Source: Hymenobacter piscis (lineage in GTDB: Bacteria; Bacteroidota; Bacteroidia; Cytophagales; Hymenobacteraceae). Taken from it: a stretch of DNA of 64,000 nt. The notes under the pieces are model-generated. The model was not told the origin of the DNA and made no database searches. It saw only the letters and a list, made by a program, of their open reading frames with translations. The translations under genes and the position numbers were made by a program. Within the stretch, counting starts at the first letter, position 1. Every line of letters starts with the position of its first letter. Below, one piece after another: positions 54,390 to 62,735 of the stretch. Location: positions 186,001 to 250,000 of the forward strand of contig NZ_JAHHZN010000005.1 of NCBI RefSeq assembly GCF_018760735.1, in the 5' to 3' direction.

Positions 54390-54481
54390 AGCCCAAGGTT
54401 GAAACCCTGGGCTATGGAGCGGTTTTTCGACTGAATGGCGTGGTCTTACCACTCACTAGCCCAGGGTTTCAACCCTGGGAA
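54390..54481. repeat. REP-like hairpin pair, copy 5
   Basis: Hairpins at 54392-54411 (CCCAAGGTTGAAACCCTGGG, one arm mutated) and 54460-54479 (CCCAGGGTT/AACCCTGGG) face each other in the spacer after the actin-like gene. Confidence 0.87.
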
Positions 54482-54506
54482 CCCAGCTCATCTACCCCAA
54501 CACCCT

Positions 54507-55955
54507 ATGACCCTTTCCCGCCGCGCTGCTTCTTTGCTGACCGGTTTGCTGCTGCTGGCAGCCGGCAGCCGTGCTCAAACGCCCCTCGGGCAGCCCACGC
54601 TCGATGAGCAGAAAGTACAGGTCTGGTGCGCTGCGGTGCGCTACGTGTACGACGACAATGGCCGTGGCAACCTCAAGGACAAGCTCAACTGCAGCGGCTC
54701 GCTCAAGGCCTTCGAGAACAGCATCAAGGCCGATAGCCAGAAGGTGTACAGCCTGCTCTACCAGCCCCTGGAAGGCCGGGGCACGATGTACAACGGCCTG
54801 GGCTCGAATCCGGCCCGCCTCCAGAAGCTGACTACGGAAATCGTGAACCGGCTGAAGTCCTCGCCCGCCCGCCGCGCAGACCCGGCCCGGATGCAGCGCC
54901 TGGCCACCCTCGAAACGGCCCTCAACAGCTACGTGAACAACGGTACGCCCATCGGTGACCTGACGGCGGCCACTGCCGATGCGCCCGACACGACCACCGA
55001 CCTCGACGAAGCCACCGCTTCCGCGCCCGCCGATGCGGGGCCGGACGAAGCGGGTGTGATGGCGCCCGCCCAAACCGCTGGCTCCTCGGCCGGGGAAGGG
55101 GTGATGGATAAGTTCTTCGGCCCGCTGGCCCTGATTCTGGCCCTGCTCAGCCTGGTGCTGTACTGGCTGCTGCGCCGCAACATCGGCGGCTTCCAGAAGG
55201 AGCTGGGTGCTCGCATCGACAAGCGCCGCGACGAAATCCTGGCCCTGCAAAACGCTCCCGTTGCCGGTAGCAGCGGTAAAGCTGCCGACCGGCTTACTCC
55301 GGCCCAGCAGCGCGAGGTAGAAAAACTGGTGGAGCAGCGCGTGGCTGAGGAAATGCAGAAAATCCGCCGGGACATGGCGGGCGCGACGCCGGCGCCTGCC
55401 ACGCCCGCCGCCCGCCCGGTGGCGGCTCCCCAGCAGCCCGCACCGGTAATAGAAGCACCCCGTCCGCTGTCCGAAGTGCCCGCGCCGCCGGCCGCCATTC
55501 CGGCCGGTTCGCCTACGGCTTCCCCGCGCGACGAGTTCGAGAGCCTCGTGCCGCCCGTGCAGTTGCCCCAGCCCGAAATGGCCGCCGCAACGGATCCGCT
55601 GCCGATGGCCGCGCCGGTAGAGTCGGCTGGTCCGGCGCAGTACACGCGCTACGTGAAGGTGCCCGTGAACGGGGCGTTCAGCGAGTACGATTTCAGCGAC
55701 GAACCCCAGCACGACAGCATCTACGAAATCCACTTCGACCCGCAGTGGCCCGAACTGGCCACGTTTAACGTGACGCCTAACCCCGCCATTCACGCCTACG
55801 CCATTCAAAGCGCCCAGTATTCCCTGCGCGAAGCCTGCCGTTATCAGCAACCCAGCAGCCCGGTCACCCGCATCGTGACGGAGGAAGAGGGCGTGCTGCG
55901 CAAAGTGGCCGGCAACTGGCAGATTGAGCAGAAAGCCGCCATCCGGTTCGAGTAG
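54507..55955 (+). CDS. single-span membrane adaptor with periplasmic and cytoplasmic domains (cytomotive cluster)
   Basis: 482 residues from the ATG at 54507. A cleavable signal peptide (cleavage near SRAQ) is followed by a periplasmic helical domain (25-150) with a possible Cys41-Cys62 disulfide, an acidic low-complexity stretch (155-200), one membrane span (204-223, FFGPLALILALLSLVLYWLL) and then a cytoplasmic part: a basic helix, a possible coiled coil (267-295), a Pro/Ala linker (297-395) and a compact C-terminal domain (397-482). This topology would connect cytoplasmic filament proteins with the periplasm. I recognise no named family. Confidence 0.7.
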   Translation: MTLSRRAASLLTGLLLLAAGSRAQTPLGQPTLDEQKVQVWCAAVRYVYDDNGRGNLKDKLNCSGSLKAFENSIKADSQKVYSLLYQPLEGRGTMYNGLGSNPARLQKLTTEIVNRLKSSPARRADPARMQRLATLETALNSYVNNGTPIGDLTAATADAPDTTTDLDEATASAPADAGPDEAGVMAPAQTAGSSAGEGVMDKFFGPLALILALLSLVLYWLLRRNIGGFQKELGARIDKRRDEILALQNAPVAGSSGKAADRLTPAQQREVEKLVEQRVAEEMQKIRRDMAGATPAPATPAARPVAAPQQPAPVIEAPRPLSEVPAPPAAIPAGSPTASPRDEFESLVPPVQLPQPEMAAATDPLPMAAPVESAGPAQYTRYVKVPVNGAFSEYDFSDEPQHDSIYEIHFDPQWPELATFNVTPNPAIHAYAIQSAQYSLREACRYQQPSSPVTRIVTEEEGVLRKVAGNWQIEQKAAIRFE

Positions 55956-55975
55956 GATAGCCGAATTGATAAAAG

Positions 55976-56081
55976 AACTGTCATCCTGAGCGGAGCGAAG
56001 GATCTTATCACGTGAGGACTATACTGCGCAGGTGGTTGTCCTCGCCTGGCAAGGTCCTTCGCGCCGTTCAGGATGACAGTT
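55976..56081. repeat. GTCATCCTGAGC-family palindrome, copy 1
   Basis: Arms 55976-56006 and 56051-56081 match at 28 of 31 positions. ATCCT (55983-55987) and AGGAT (55999-56003) can pair within the left arm. It fills the spacer before the MotA-like gene. Confidence 0.88.
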
Positions 56082-56121
56082 TTGTGGCTTGCCGATCAGG
56101 AATAGCGTTATTTACGGTTCT

Positions 56122-57582
56122 ATGCTTGAAATTGCCCTCGAAGTACTGGTGGTGGCCGTGGTGGTGGGCCTGCAGATTCGCACGTTCCTGCAAACCCGTA
56201 CCAAAACCCGCCAGCTCAGCCAGCTCTACCCGCCCCGTGAAGCCCTGCGCGTGGAACAGCGCCTCGTGCTGCCCGACGGCCGCGACCTGCCCGAATACGC
56301 CGCCGACGCGCCCCCGGAGGCCTATCCGGCTACGTTGCTCAAGGCCGATAACGCCTCCACCGAGTTCGAGGAAATCCTGCTCGATACCAACGACTACCTG
56401 CGCCACAACAAGGGCGCAGCGGCCGATTTCGGGATTCTCAAGGACATTTCGGAGCGCCGCAGTCAGGTGCTCGACAACGAGGTGCAAGCCAACGTCTCGA
56501 CGCCCCTGTACCTGGGGTTGCTGGGCACGTTTCTGGGCGTGATTCTGGGCCTCGTGGGCATTGCCCGCAATGGCGTGTCGGACGATAATGCGCTGACCCC
56601 CTTCCTGACCGGGGTGCTCATTGCCATGACCGGCTCCTTCGTGGGGCTGCTGCTCACGCTGCTCGGCAACGGGCTGCTGCGGGAGGCCCGCCGCCAGCTC
56701 GACGGCCGCCAGAACCAGTATTACACCGTGCTTCAGGTGCGGCTGCTGCCCATTCTGCACTCCGATATGGCTGGCAGCCTGAGCAACCTCAAATCGGTGC
56801 TCGATGCCTTCAACCAGCAGTTCGTGGGCCAGGTGGATTTGTTTAATCCGCTCATGGACAAGGTGACGGAGAACATCCGGGTACAGAGCGACTTCCTCGA
56901 ACGCCTCGATACCATCGGCTACGACAAGATGGCCGCCGCCAATATTGCCGTGTTCGAGAAGGTGCGGGAGTCGGCGGAGCTGTTCGCGGCCTTCACCGGC
57001 TACCAGCAGAAGCTCAACCAGATGCTCGATACCGGTTACCAGTCGGCCCAGAGCGTGAACGGGATTCTCGACCGGCTGCGGGGCTTCGAGAAGGGCATCA
57101 ACGACCTGGGCCAGTACGTGGGCGGCAACAACAACTCGGTGCAGCTGATGCTGGATTTCTTCCAGAAGCACCAGACCGAACTGCGCAACCTGCGCGACCG
57201 GGCCGAGCAGCACATCGACCAGGCCGGCGTGGGCCTCGCCGACGTGATGAACAAGCGCTTGGCCTACAATGAGCGGCAGGCCCAGCTGGCCTACGAGAAG
57301 TGGCAGCAGTATTTCGAGCAGCTCAACGCCGACAACGTCTTCGAGAAGCTGCTCAAGCAGCTGGAGCCCTTCCAGAACCTCAACGCCCAGCAGGCCGACC
57401 TCAGCCGCGACGTCACCGCCACCCAGCGTGAGCTGCTCCGCAAAGTGGAGCTGGATTCCCAGATTCAGGCCAAGCTGCTTTCTGAGCTTTCCAACCTGAA
57501 CACGGTGCTGGTCAAAGCCACGTCCAAGAACAGCTTCCAGCGGTTCATGGACAAGCTTTTTGGGGGCGTGAAGCCGGTGTAA
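56122..57582 (+). CDS. MotA/TolQ/ExbB (ZorA-like) proton-channel subunit with long tail
   Basis: 486 residues from the ATG at 56122. Three membrane spans: about 4-20, 126-147 and 157-184. The second and third contain STPLYLGLLGTFLGVILGL and GVLIAMTGSFVGLLLTLLGN, the pattern shared by ExbB, TolQ and MotA. After the last span come about 300 residues of amphipathic helix (coiled-coil-like, rich in Leu, Gln and Glu), much like the cytoplasmic tail of ZorA in Zorya defence systems. With the MotB-like protein encoded downstream it should form an ion-driven rotary or stator complex. Here the usual adjacency of the two genes is broken by a low-G+C insert. Confidence 0.82.
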   Translation: MLEIALEVLVVAVVVGLQIRTFLQTRTKTRQLSQLYPPREALRVEQRLVLPDGRDLPEYAADAPPEAYPATLLKADNASTEFEEILLDTNDYLRHNKGAAADFGILKDISERRSQVLDNEVQANVSTPLYLGLLGTFLGVILGLVGIARNGVSDDNALTPFLTGVLIAMTGSFVGLLLTLLGNGLLREARRQLDGRQNQYYTVLQVRLLPILHSDMAGSLSNLKSVLDAFNQQFVGQVDLFNPLMDKVTENIRVQSDFLERLDTIGYDKMAAANIAVFEKVRESAELFAAFTGYQQKLNQMLDTGYQSAQSVNGILDRLRGFEKGINDLGQYVGGNNNSVQLMLDFFQKHQTELRNLRDRAEQHIDQAGVGLADVMNKRLAYNERQAQLAYEKWQQYFEQLNADNVFEKLLKQLEPFQNLNAQQADLSRDVTATQRELLRKVELDSQIQAKLLSELSNLNTVLVKATSKNSFQRFMDKLFGGVKPV

Positions 57583-57595
57583 CAAGTTGTGGTAA

Positions 57596-57958
57596 ATGAA
57601 AGAGTATAGCGTTGATAAAATAATCGAGAATAATAAAAGATGGGCTGAGACACGTGCGAGATTGTCAGAATTTCCATCGCACTTTTATCCTAATAAGATA
57701 ATTGAATTACTTAATCTATGCCGGGGTTCCAGCGACACTAGGTATTTGGAACCGTATATAAGTTTGGGCAGGCTAGGCCTATGGAGGTACGATCCATGCG
57801 AGAGAGAATTAGCAGACGACTTCTTGTGTCTATATTTTTACCTGAACCAGTATGTGGTTTCTACATATGATAATCATCAAAAATGGTTCTTTGAAAATCC
57901 TCCAGAAGCTATTGAATTTGTCATAAAGAACCTGGAAAAGAAAGATTCTTATAGTTGA
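57596..57958 (+). CDS. low-G+C orphan gene inserted between the two stator genes
   Basis: 120 residues, not recognised. By hand count 134 of 363 bases are G or C (37%), against roughly two thirds in the flanking genes, and codon use is correspondingly A/T-ending. The flanks 57583-57595 and 57959-58019 are A/T-rich too, so the foreign segment spans about 57583-58019. The protein is soluble, rich in Tyr, Trp, Asn and Lys, without signal or membrane span (KIIENNKRWAETRARLSEF at the start). Composition and position suggest recent transfer; the size resembles immunity or cargo proteins, but no function can be claimed. It is a probable gene because the frame is open from end to end and closely spaced with its neighbours. 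Confidence 0.65.
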   Translation: MKEYSVDKIIENNKRWAETRARLSEFPSHFYPNKIIELLNLCRGSSDTRYLEPYISLGRLGLWRYDPCERELADDFLCLYFYLNQYVVSTYDNHQKWFFENPPEAIEFVIKNLEKKDSYS

Positions 57959-58019
57959 TCAGAGACATCAAAATTGAAAAAACCTTCTCTGTGATAAGTT
58001 GCTAAGATTTACTCGTTTC

Positions 58020-58694
58020 ATGAACAACCCCTCATCCAACAACCGCCAACACAACGACTTCTTCTGGCCCAGCTACGTGGACCTGATGACGTCCTTGTTC
58101 GTGGTGATGCTGGTGCTGTTCGTGTACAGCTTCAAGCTGTTCAAGGACCGGGAGGGGGAGCTGAAACAGGCCAACGGGGAGCTCAAGGCCAAGGCCGTGG
58201 AGCTGGAGCAGATTACCAAAATCCGCCGCTCCCTGGAGCAACTCGAAGGCAAATACTTCCGCTACGACCCCGCTAATGAGCGGCACGAGCTGCTGGTACC
58301 GGTCCAGTTCAAGGCCGGCCGCGACGAAATTCAGGATGCCTACAAGCCCGCTTTGCTGCAAGCCGGCCAGCGGCTGCGCACGGTGCTCAAAAGCATCAAA
58401 ACTGATCAGCCCGTGCGCTACCTCGTGATTGTGGAAGGCATGGCCGCCCGCTACCCCGCCGGCGACCCGCGCAACGCCCGCGAGGAGCAGATAACTTACC
58501 AGCTCAGCTACCGCCGGGCCCTAAGCCTGCTCAACTTCTGGAAGCAAAACGGCCTCGACTTCGGCCAGGACCGCAACATCGAGCTCATCATCGGGGGCAG
58601 CGGCTTCTATGGCACCGGCCGCTACCAGGGCCGCCGCGAAGGCGATAACAAACGCTTCTTGATTCAGGTGATTCCGAAAATCGGCCGGATGTAG
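58020..58694 (+). CDS. MotB/ZorB-like OmpA-domain protein (cytomotive cluster)
   Basis: 224 residues from the ATG at 58020. A short cytoplasmic N-terminus precedes one membrane span (20-38) whose start, SYVDLMTSLF, carries an Asp (Asp21) at the position of the proton-binding Asp of MotB and ZorB. A coiled-coil linker (42-75) leads to an OmpA-like peptidoglycan-binding domain (about 90-224): VQFKAGRDEI, VIVEGMA and LSYRRALSLLNFW fit its conserved points. It would anchor the MotA-like ring to the cell wall and gate ion flow. It is the last gene of the cluster; a REP-like element follows. Confidence 0.85.
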   Translation: MNNPSSNNRQHNDFFWPSYVDLMTSLFVVMLVLFVYSFKLFKDREGELKQANGELKAKAVELEQITKIRRSLEQLEGKYFRYDPANERHELLVPVQFKAGRDEIQDAYKPALLQAGQRLRTVLKSIKTDQPVRYLVIVEGMAARYPAGDPRNAREEQITYQLSYRRALSLLNFWKQNGLDFGQDRNIELIIGGSGFYGTGRYQGRREGDNKRFLIQVIPKIGRM

Positions 58695-58705
58695 AGGCGC
58701 TAGGT

Positions 58706-58790
58706 GCCCCAGGGCTGAAGCCCTGGGCTACGGAGCGGTTTCGTTTTGCAGATTTGGCCGCTGACTAGCCCAGGGCTTTAGCCCTGGGAG
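58706..58790. repeat. REP-like hairpin pair, copy 6, overlapping the end of the PepSY gene
   Basis: Hairpins at 58708-58727 and 58769-58788 face each other. The second contains the last three codons and the TAA stop of the minus-strand PepSY gene, so the element sets that protein's C-terminus. Confidence 0.88.
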
Positions 58791-59932
58791 CTGAGAACCG
58801 CCTGTAGCCGCGGTTTCGTTTTGCGGGCCTTGTTGCGGCGGCCCCACCAGATGATGGTGCCGGTGACGGGCAGGCTGGCACAGATCAAACTCACCAGGAA
58901 GGCCACGAGCTTGCCGCCGAAACCCAGAATCTGGCCCACGTGCAGGTCGTAGTTCATGTCGGAGAGCTTGGTGCCGGCGCTTTTGGTAGCGTGGAAGCGG
59001 GTTTCCAGCAGCTGGCCCGATACCGGGTGAAAGGCGTACTCGTCGCGGTGGTAGTAATGCAGGGCTTTCTGGTAGGTCCAGCAGAAGGCGGGGTCCTGGC
59101 CCGTGCCGGTGGGGCCGAGCAGAATCATCTCGTGGTCGGGGGAGAGGCGGCGCGCCGTGCGGTACACGATATCGGGCAGCGGCTGGGGGGCGGTAGTAGC
59201 GGTTTGCAGGGTATCGAGCTTGGTTTTCATGATTTCCGGCGGGGCCGGCCGGCCGCCATCCACGGCCAGCACCAGCGGCTCCAGCAGCCACGGATACAGC
59301 ATAAACAGCCCCGACAGCGCCAGCACCAGCCCGATGCTGGCCGCGTAGAAGCCCAGCACGTTGTGCAAATCGTAGTTGACGCGCCGCCAGCGGGCGCCCC
59401 ACTTGATGGTGAAGCGCTGCTTGCGCTCCTGCTTGCGCTTGGGCCACCACAGCACCAGGCCCGTGAGCAACATCACCACAAACACGCTCACACCGCCGCC
59501 CACTACCCACTTGGCCACGGCCTCGGGCAGCAGCAGGTGCATGTGGATTTCCTGCACGATGGTGAAGAAGTGCGTGCGTAGATCTTGCTCGTGCAGCACT
59601 CGGCCGGTGTAGGGGTTCAACGACACCATGATGGGGGCGCCGGCTTTATCGGTGAAGAATACCGTAGCCGCGCGCTCTGGTCCGAAGTAAGTGACCCAGC
59701 AGTCCGTTGCCTTTACACCAGGATGCGTAGCTAACGCGGCGTTTTGCAGCTGGGAGGGTAGCACCATAGCTGACTGCTGCACTTCCACCTTGCGCCAAGG
59801 CTCCGTGAAGTCCCGGATGTCGTCCTGAAATACGAAAATAGCCCCCGTCAGGCTCACGATGAACACAATCAGCCCCGAGGCCAGCCCCAGCCACAGGTGC
59901 AGTTTCCCGACGGTTTTCTTGAACGTGCTCAT
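58778..59932 (-). CDS. PepSY-associated membrane protein (iron-uptake type)
   Basis: 384 residues. The opening KKTVGKLHLWLGLASGLIVFIVSLTGAIFVFQDDI is the PepSY_TM signature. Four membrane spans lie near 13-33, 143-163, 190-215 and 340-365. Conserved histidines (HLW, EIHMHLLL, YDLHNVLGFY, NYDLHVGQI) could hold haem. Proteins of this family are encoded next to siderophore receptors and are thought to reduce ferric siderophores. The upstream neighbour on the same strand is such a receptor, which supports this role. The C-terminus is written by a REP-like repeat. Confidence 0.9.
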   Translation of the reverse strand: MSTFKKTVGKLHLWLGLASGLIVFIVSLTGAIFVFQDDIRDFTEPWRKVEVQQSAMVLPSQLQNAALATHPGVKATDCWVTYFGPERAATVFFTDKAGAPIMVSLNPYTGRVLHEQDLRTHFFTIVQEIHMHLLLPEAVAKWVVGGGVSVFVVMLLTGLVLWWPKRKQERKQRFTIKWGARWRRVNYDLHNVLGFYAASIGLVLALSGLFMLYPWLLEPLVLAVDGGRPAPPEIMKTKLDTLQTATTAPQPLPDIVYRTARRLSPDHEMILLGPTGTGQDPAFCWTYQKALHYYHRDEYAFHPVSGQLLETRFHATKSAGTKLSDMNYDLHVGQILGFGGKLVAFLVSLICASLPVTGTIIWWGRRNKARKTKPRLQAVLSSQG

Positions 59933-59950
59933 AGTGGAAAAGGAAGAAAC

Positions 59951-60060
59951 GGCGCTGTCATCCTGAGCTTGCGAAGGACCTTACCCCGATAGAACTAGCC
60001 GTTGGTACGAGAACAGTTCAAGGGTGAAAAGGTCCTTCGCAAGCTCAGGATGACAGCGCC
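59951..60060. repeat. GTCATCCTGAGC-family palindrome, copy 2 (32-bp perfect arms)
   Basis: Arms 59951-59982 and 60029-60060 are perfect complements. It lies between the receptor stop and the PepSY start inside the presumed operon and is of the same family as 55976-56081. Confidence 0.93.
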
Positions 60061-60067
60061 CGATAAA

Positions 60068-62542
60068 CTAGAATTTATATGCCACGCTGCCGGCTATGCT
60101 GCGTAGTTTCTGCGGGTTCATGGTGGTGTAGCCGATCCAGTACTGCTGGTTGGTGAGGTTATCAACCTTGGCCGAGATACGGAACCGGGGTTGGTCGTAG
60201 AACACCGAGGCATTTAGCACGGTGTAGCTGGGCAGCGTAAACACGTTGGTGCCGGTGTTCACGATTTTGTTGTCGCTGGCGTAGTTGCCGCCGAAGCCCA
60301 GGCCCAGGCCCTGCACCGGACCGGCCGGCAGGCGGTAGCTCAGCCATAGGTTGGCCAGATACGGCGAGCTGGCCGTGGCGGGGCGGCGGCCGTTCACGCC
60401 TTCATCGGCGCGAGTCAGCTTGGAGTCGTTGTAGCTGAAGCCGGCCACGGCGTTGAAGCCTTCGAACGGGTTGGCTACCACGTTCAGCTCCAGGCCCTGG
60501 CTGCGCTGGGTGCCGTCCTGGGTTTGGGCGAACTTGGCGGCGGCTTCCAGGCGCGGGTCGGTGCGCAGCAGGTTATCTACCCGAATGGCGTAGTAGCTCA
60601 AGGTGGTGGTTAGCTTACCGGCAAAGGCATCCAGCTTCACGCCGCCTTCCCACTGGTTGGCCTGTTCCAGCCGGGCCGTGCGCAGCTCGGTGCTGTCGGG
60701 CAGGGCGGCCGTGTTGTAGGCGCGGTAGGAGCCGGGGCTTCGGAAGCTGTTCTGGTAGTTGGCAAACACCGATACCTTGTCCTTTACCGGCTGATACACC
60801 ACGCCAAACTTCGGCGACACGGCCGTCTGCTTGAACGGCTGCACCGAGCCGCCTACCAAACCGCCCTTGTTCTCAAACCGATCCACGCGCACGGCGGCCA
60901 GCACACTCAGCTGCTCCGTGAGGTTGAGCACATCGGAGACGAAGGCGCTGTAGGTGGTAAGCTGGGTGGTGATGGGGTACGTGAACTGCGGCGGGCCAGC
61001 CGCGTACTGGGCCGCCAGCGCCCCGCCGTTGAAATCAGTGTAGGCCTGGTTGCCCAGCCCCAGCGCCACCGGCGCCCCAAACGTGCTGCCGAAAAACGTC
61101 TGCTGGTTGTTCACGTTCAGGTAGTCGAGGCCCAGCACCACGCGGTTGCGCAGGCCCGCCACCCGGAAGTCGCCGTTGAAGAGCTGCTGCACCTCCGTCG
61201 TGAAGGCCCGGCTGTCGCGCGTCGACTGGTCGGCGCGGCTCAGGAAGTTGGTGCTGCCCAGGCGCGTCGGGTCGCCGGAGCTGAGGCTGTCGGCAATGGG
61301 CGTCACGTAGAAGTAGGCCCCGAAACCGTCGGAAAAGCTGCGGCTGTGCGTGAAATTGGTGGATGACGTGAAGCCCGGCGCCAGCTGGTAGTTCACCTGC
61401 GCGAAGTAGTTGGAGCTGCGCGAATTCAAACTCAGCCCGTTGCCGATATACGACTGCCGGTAGTCCAGGCCCAGCTCCTGGGGCCGGGTGGCCTGCAAGG
61501 CGCTGGTCGGGAAGTAAAAGAAAATGAGCTGCTTGCCCACGCCCTGGGTGCGATACAGCTCCGCGTCGAGGTTGATGGTGAGGCGCTCGGTGGGCTTGTA
61601 GGTAAGGGTCGGGGCAATGGCCAGGCTCCTGTCGAAGCCCTGGTAGCCGCGGTTCTGGAAGTTACGCTCGTACTGGCCGGCCGTGTTCAGGCGCAGCAGC
61701 ACCTTCTTCTGCTTGTCCAGGGGCGTGTTCACGTCGGCGCTCAGGCGCTGCAACCCGAAGCTGCCCGCCGAGTACGCCACTTCGCCCCCAAACCGGTCGT
61801 AGGCCTTTTTCGTGACGCGGTTGATGAGGCCGCCGTAGGAGGTCAGGGCGCTGCCGAACAGCGTGGCCGACGGCCCTTTGATGACTTCCAGCTTCTCCAG
61901 GTTGGCCGCGTCGATGCTGCTGGTGACGCCGCCGGCCACGCCGTTGCGCAGCTGGCCCTGGGTAATGAAGCCGCGCAGGTTGTAGTAGCTGCCGCCGTCG
62001 CCGGCCCGGCCCGTGGCTTCCCACATGCGCTGCAAACCCGGCACGTTGCGGGTCGCCTCGTCGGCCGTGAACACCAGCTGCTCAGTGAGCAGCTCCTTGC
62101 CCACGGTGGCGTACACCTGCGGGTTTTCGAGGTTGCTGAGCGGCATCTTGCTCACGTACTCCGACTGCTTGCGGGCAAACTTGTTGGTGCGGTTGCCGCT
62201 GATGACCACTTCCCGCAGCTGCTCGGCATTCTCGGTGAGCATAAAATTGACCGTGGCGGCCTGGCCGCCACTCACCGTAACGGGCTGCTCCGTCGTTTTC
62301 AGCCCCACGGCCGATACCACCACCACGTATTGCCCGTCGCGCACGCGTTCAATGCTGTATTCGCCTTGGCTGTTGGTGATGGCCCCCTGACTATAGCCCT
62401 TCAGGCCCACCGTGACCGATTCCGCCGGCCGGCCGTCGGACGTCGTCACGCGGCCGCGGACGGCGGCGGTTTGTTGCGCCTGCGCCATGAGGGAACAGGT
62501 TACGAGGGTAGAAGTCAGGCCCAGCAGGCGAAGGTTCAGCAT
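60068..62542 (-). CDS. TonB-dependent siderophore-type receptor
   Basis: 824 residues from the ATG at 62542. Order: signal peptide (cleavage near MAQAQ), a carboxypeptidase-D-like regulatory domain (about 25-105, VRGRVTTSDGRPAESVTVGLKG), a plug domain (about 115-245, with TRNVPGLQRMWEATGRAG and YYNLRGF) and a 22-strand barrel ending in Phe (SVAYKF). The plug and barrel spacing resembles ferrichrome and ferric-siderophore receptors. It imports iron chelates with energy from TonB, and the PepSY gene downstream would handle reduction. Not seen: a FecR/FecI pair, so regulation is likely by Fur; no clear Fur site could be picked out by eye. Confidence 0.93.
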   Translation of the reverse strand: MLNLRLLGLTSTLVTCSLMAQAQQTAAVRGRVTTSDGRPAESVTVGLKGYSQGAITNSQGEYSIERVRDGQYVVVVSAVGLKTTEQPVTVSGGQAATVNFMLTENAEQLREVVISGNRTNKFARKQSEYVSKMPLSNLENPQVYATVGKELLTEQLVFTADEATRNVPGLQRMWEATGRAGDGGSYYNLRGFITQGQLRNGVAGGVTSSIDAANLEKLEVIKGPSATLFGSALTSYGGLINRVTKKAYDRFGGEVAYSAGSFGLQRLSADVNTPLDKQKKVLLRLNTAGQYERNFQNRGYQGFDRSLAIAPTLTYKPTERLTINLDAELYRTQGVGKQLIFFYFPTSALQATRPQELGLDYRQSYIGNGLSLNSRSSNYFAQVNYQLAPGFTSSTNFTHSRSFSDGFGAYFYVTPIADSLSSGDPTRLGSTNFLSRADQSTRDSRAFTTEVQQLFNGDFRVAGLRNRVVLGLDYLNVNNQQTFFGSTFGAPVALGLGNQAYTDFNGGALAAQYAAGPPQFTYPITTQLTTYSAFVSDVLNLTEQLSVLAAVRVDRFENKGGLVGGSVQPFKQTAVSPKFGVVYQPVKDKVSVFANYQNSFRSPGSYRAYNTAALPDSTELRTARLEQANQWEGGVKLDAFAGKLTTTLSYYAIRVDNLLRTDPRLEAAAKFAQTQDGTQRSQGLELNVVANPFEGFNAVAGFSYNDSKLTRADEGVNGRRPATASSPYLANLWLSYRLPAGPVQGLGLGFGGNYASDNKIVNTGTNVFTLPSYTVLNASVFYDQPRFRISAKVDNLTNQQYWIGYTTMNPQKLRSIAGSVAYKF

Positions 62543-62735
62543 GGTGTGTTTCTTTAGAATCAGTCCAGATTGCTGCAAAGAAACGGCTGAAATTCTATTT
62601 GGAAAAATTCTTAATAAAAATATGTTGCTACAGACGAGTTGCCCAGCTGGTTGGAATCCAAAAGAATCGGCAGCATCCGGCCAATCTGCCGCCGCTGTGC
62701 TTTATCTTCGGCGCTTCTTCCGCTATTCCCATCCG

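Noticed and set aside
46678..58694. Annotation as a complete Zorya defence system
   Set aside because: Only ZorA/ZorB-like parts are present; ZorC, ZorD or ZorE (helicase, nuclease) are absent, and tubulin- and actin-like genes do not belong to known Zorya types.
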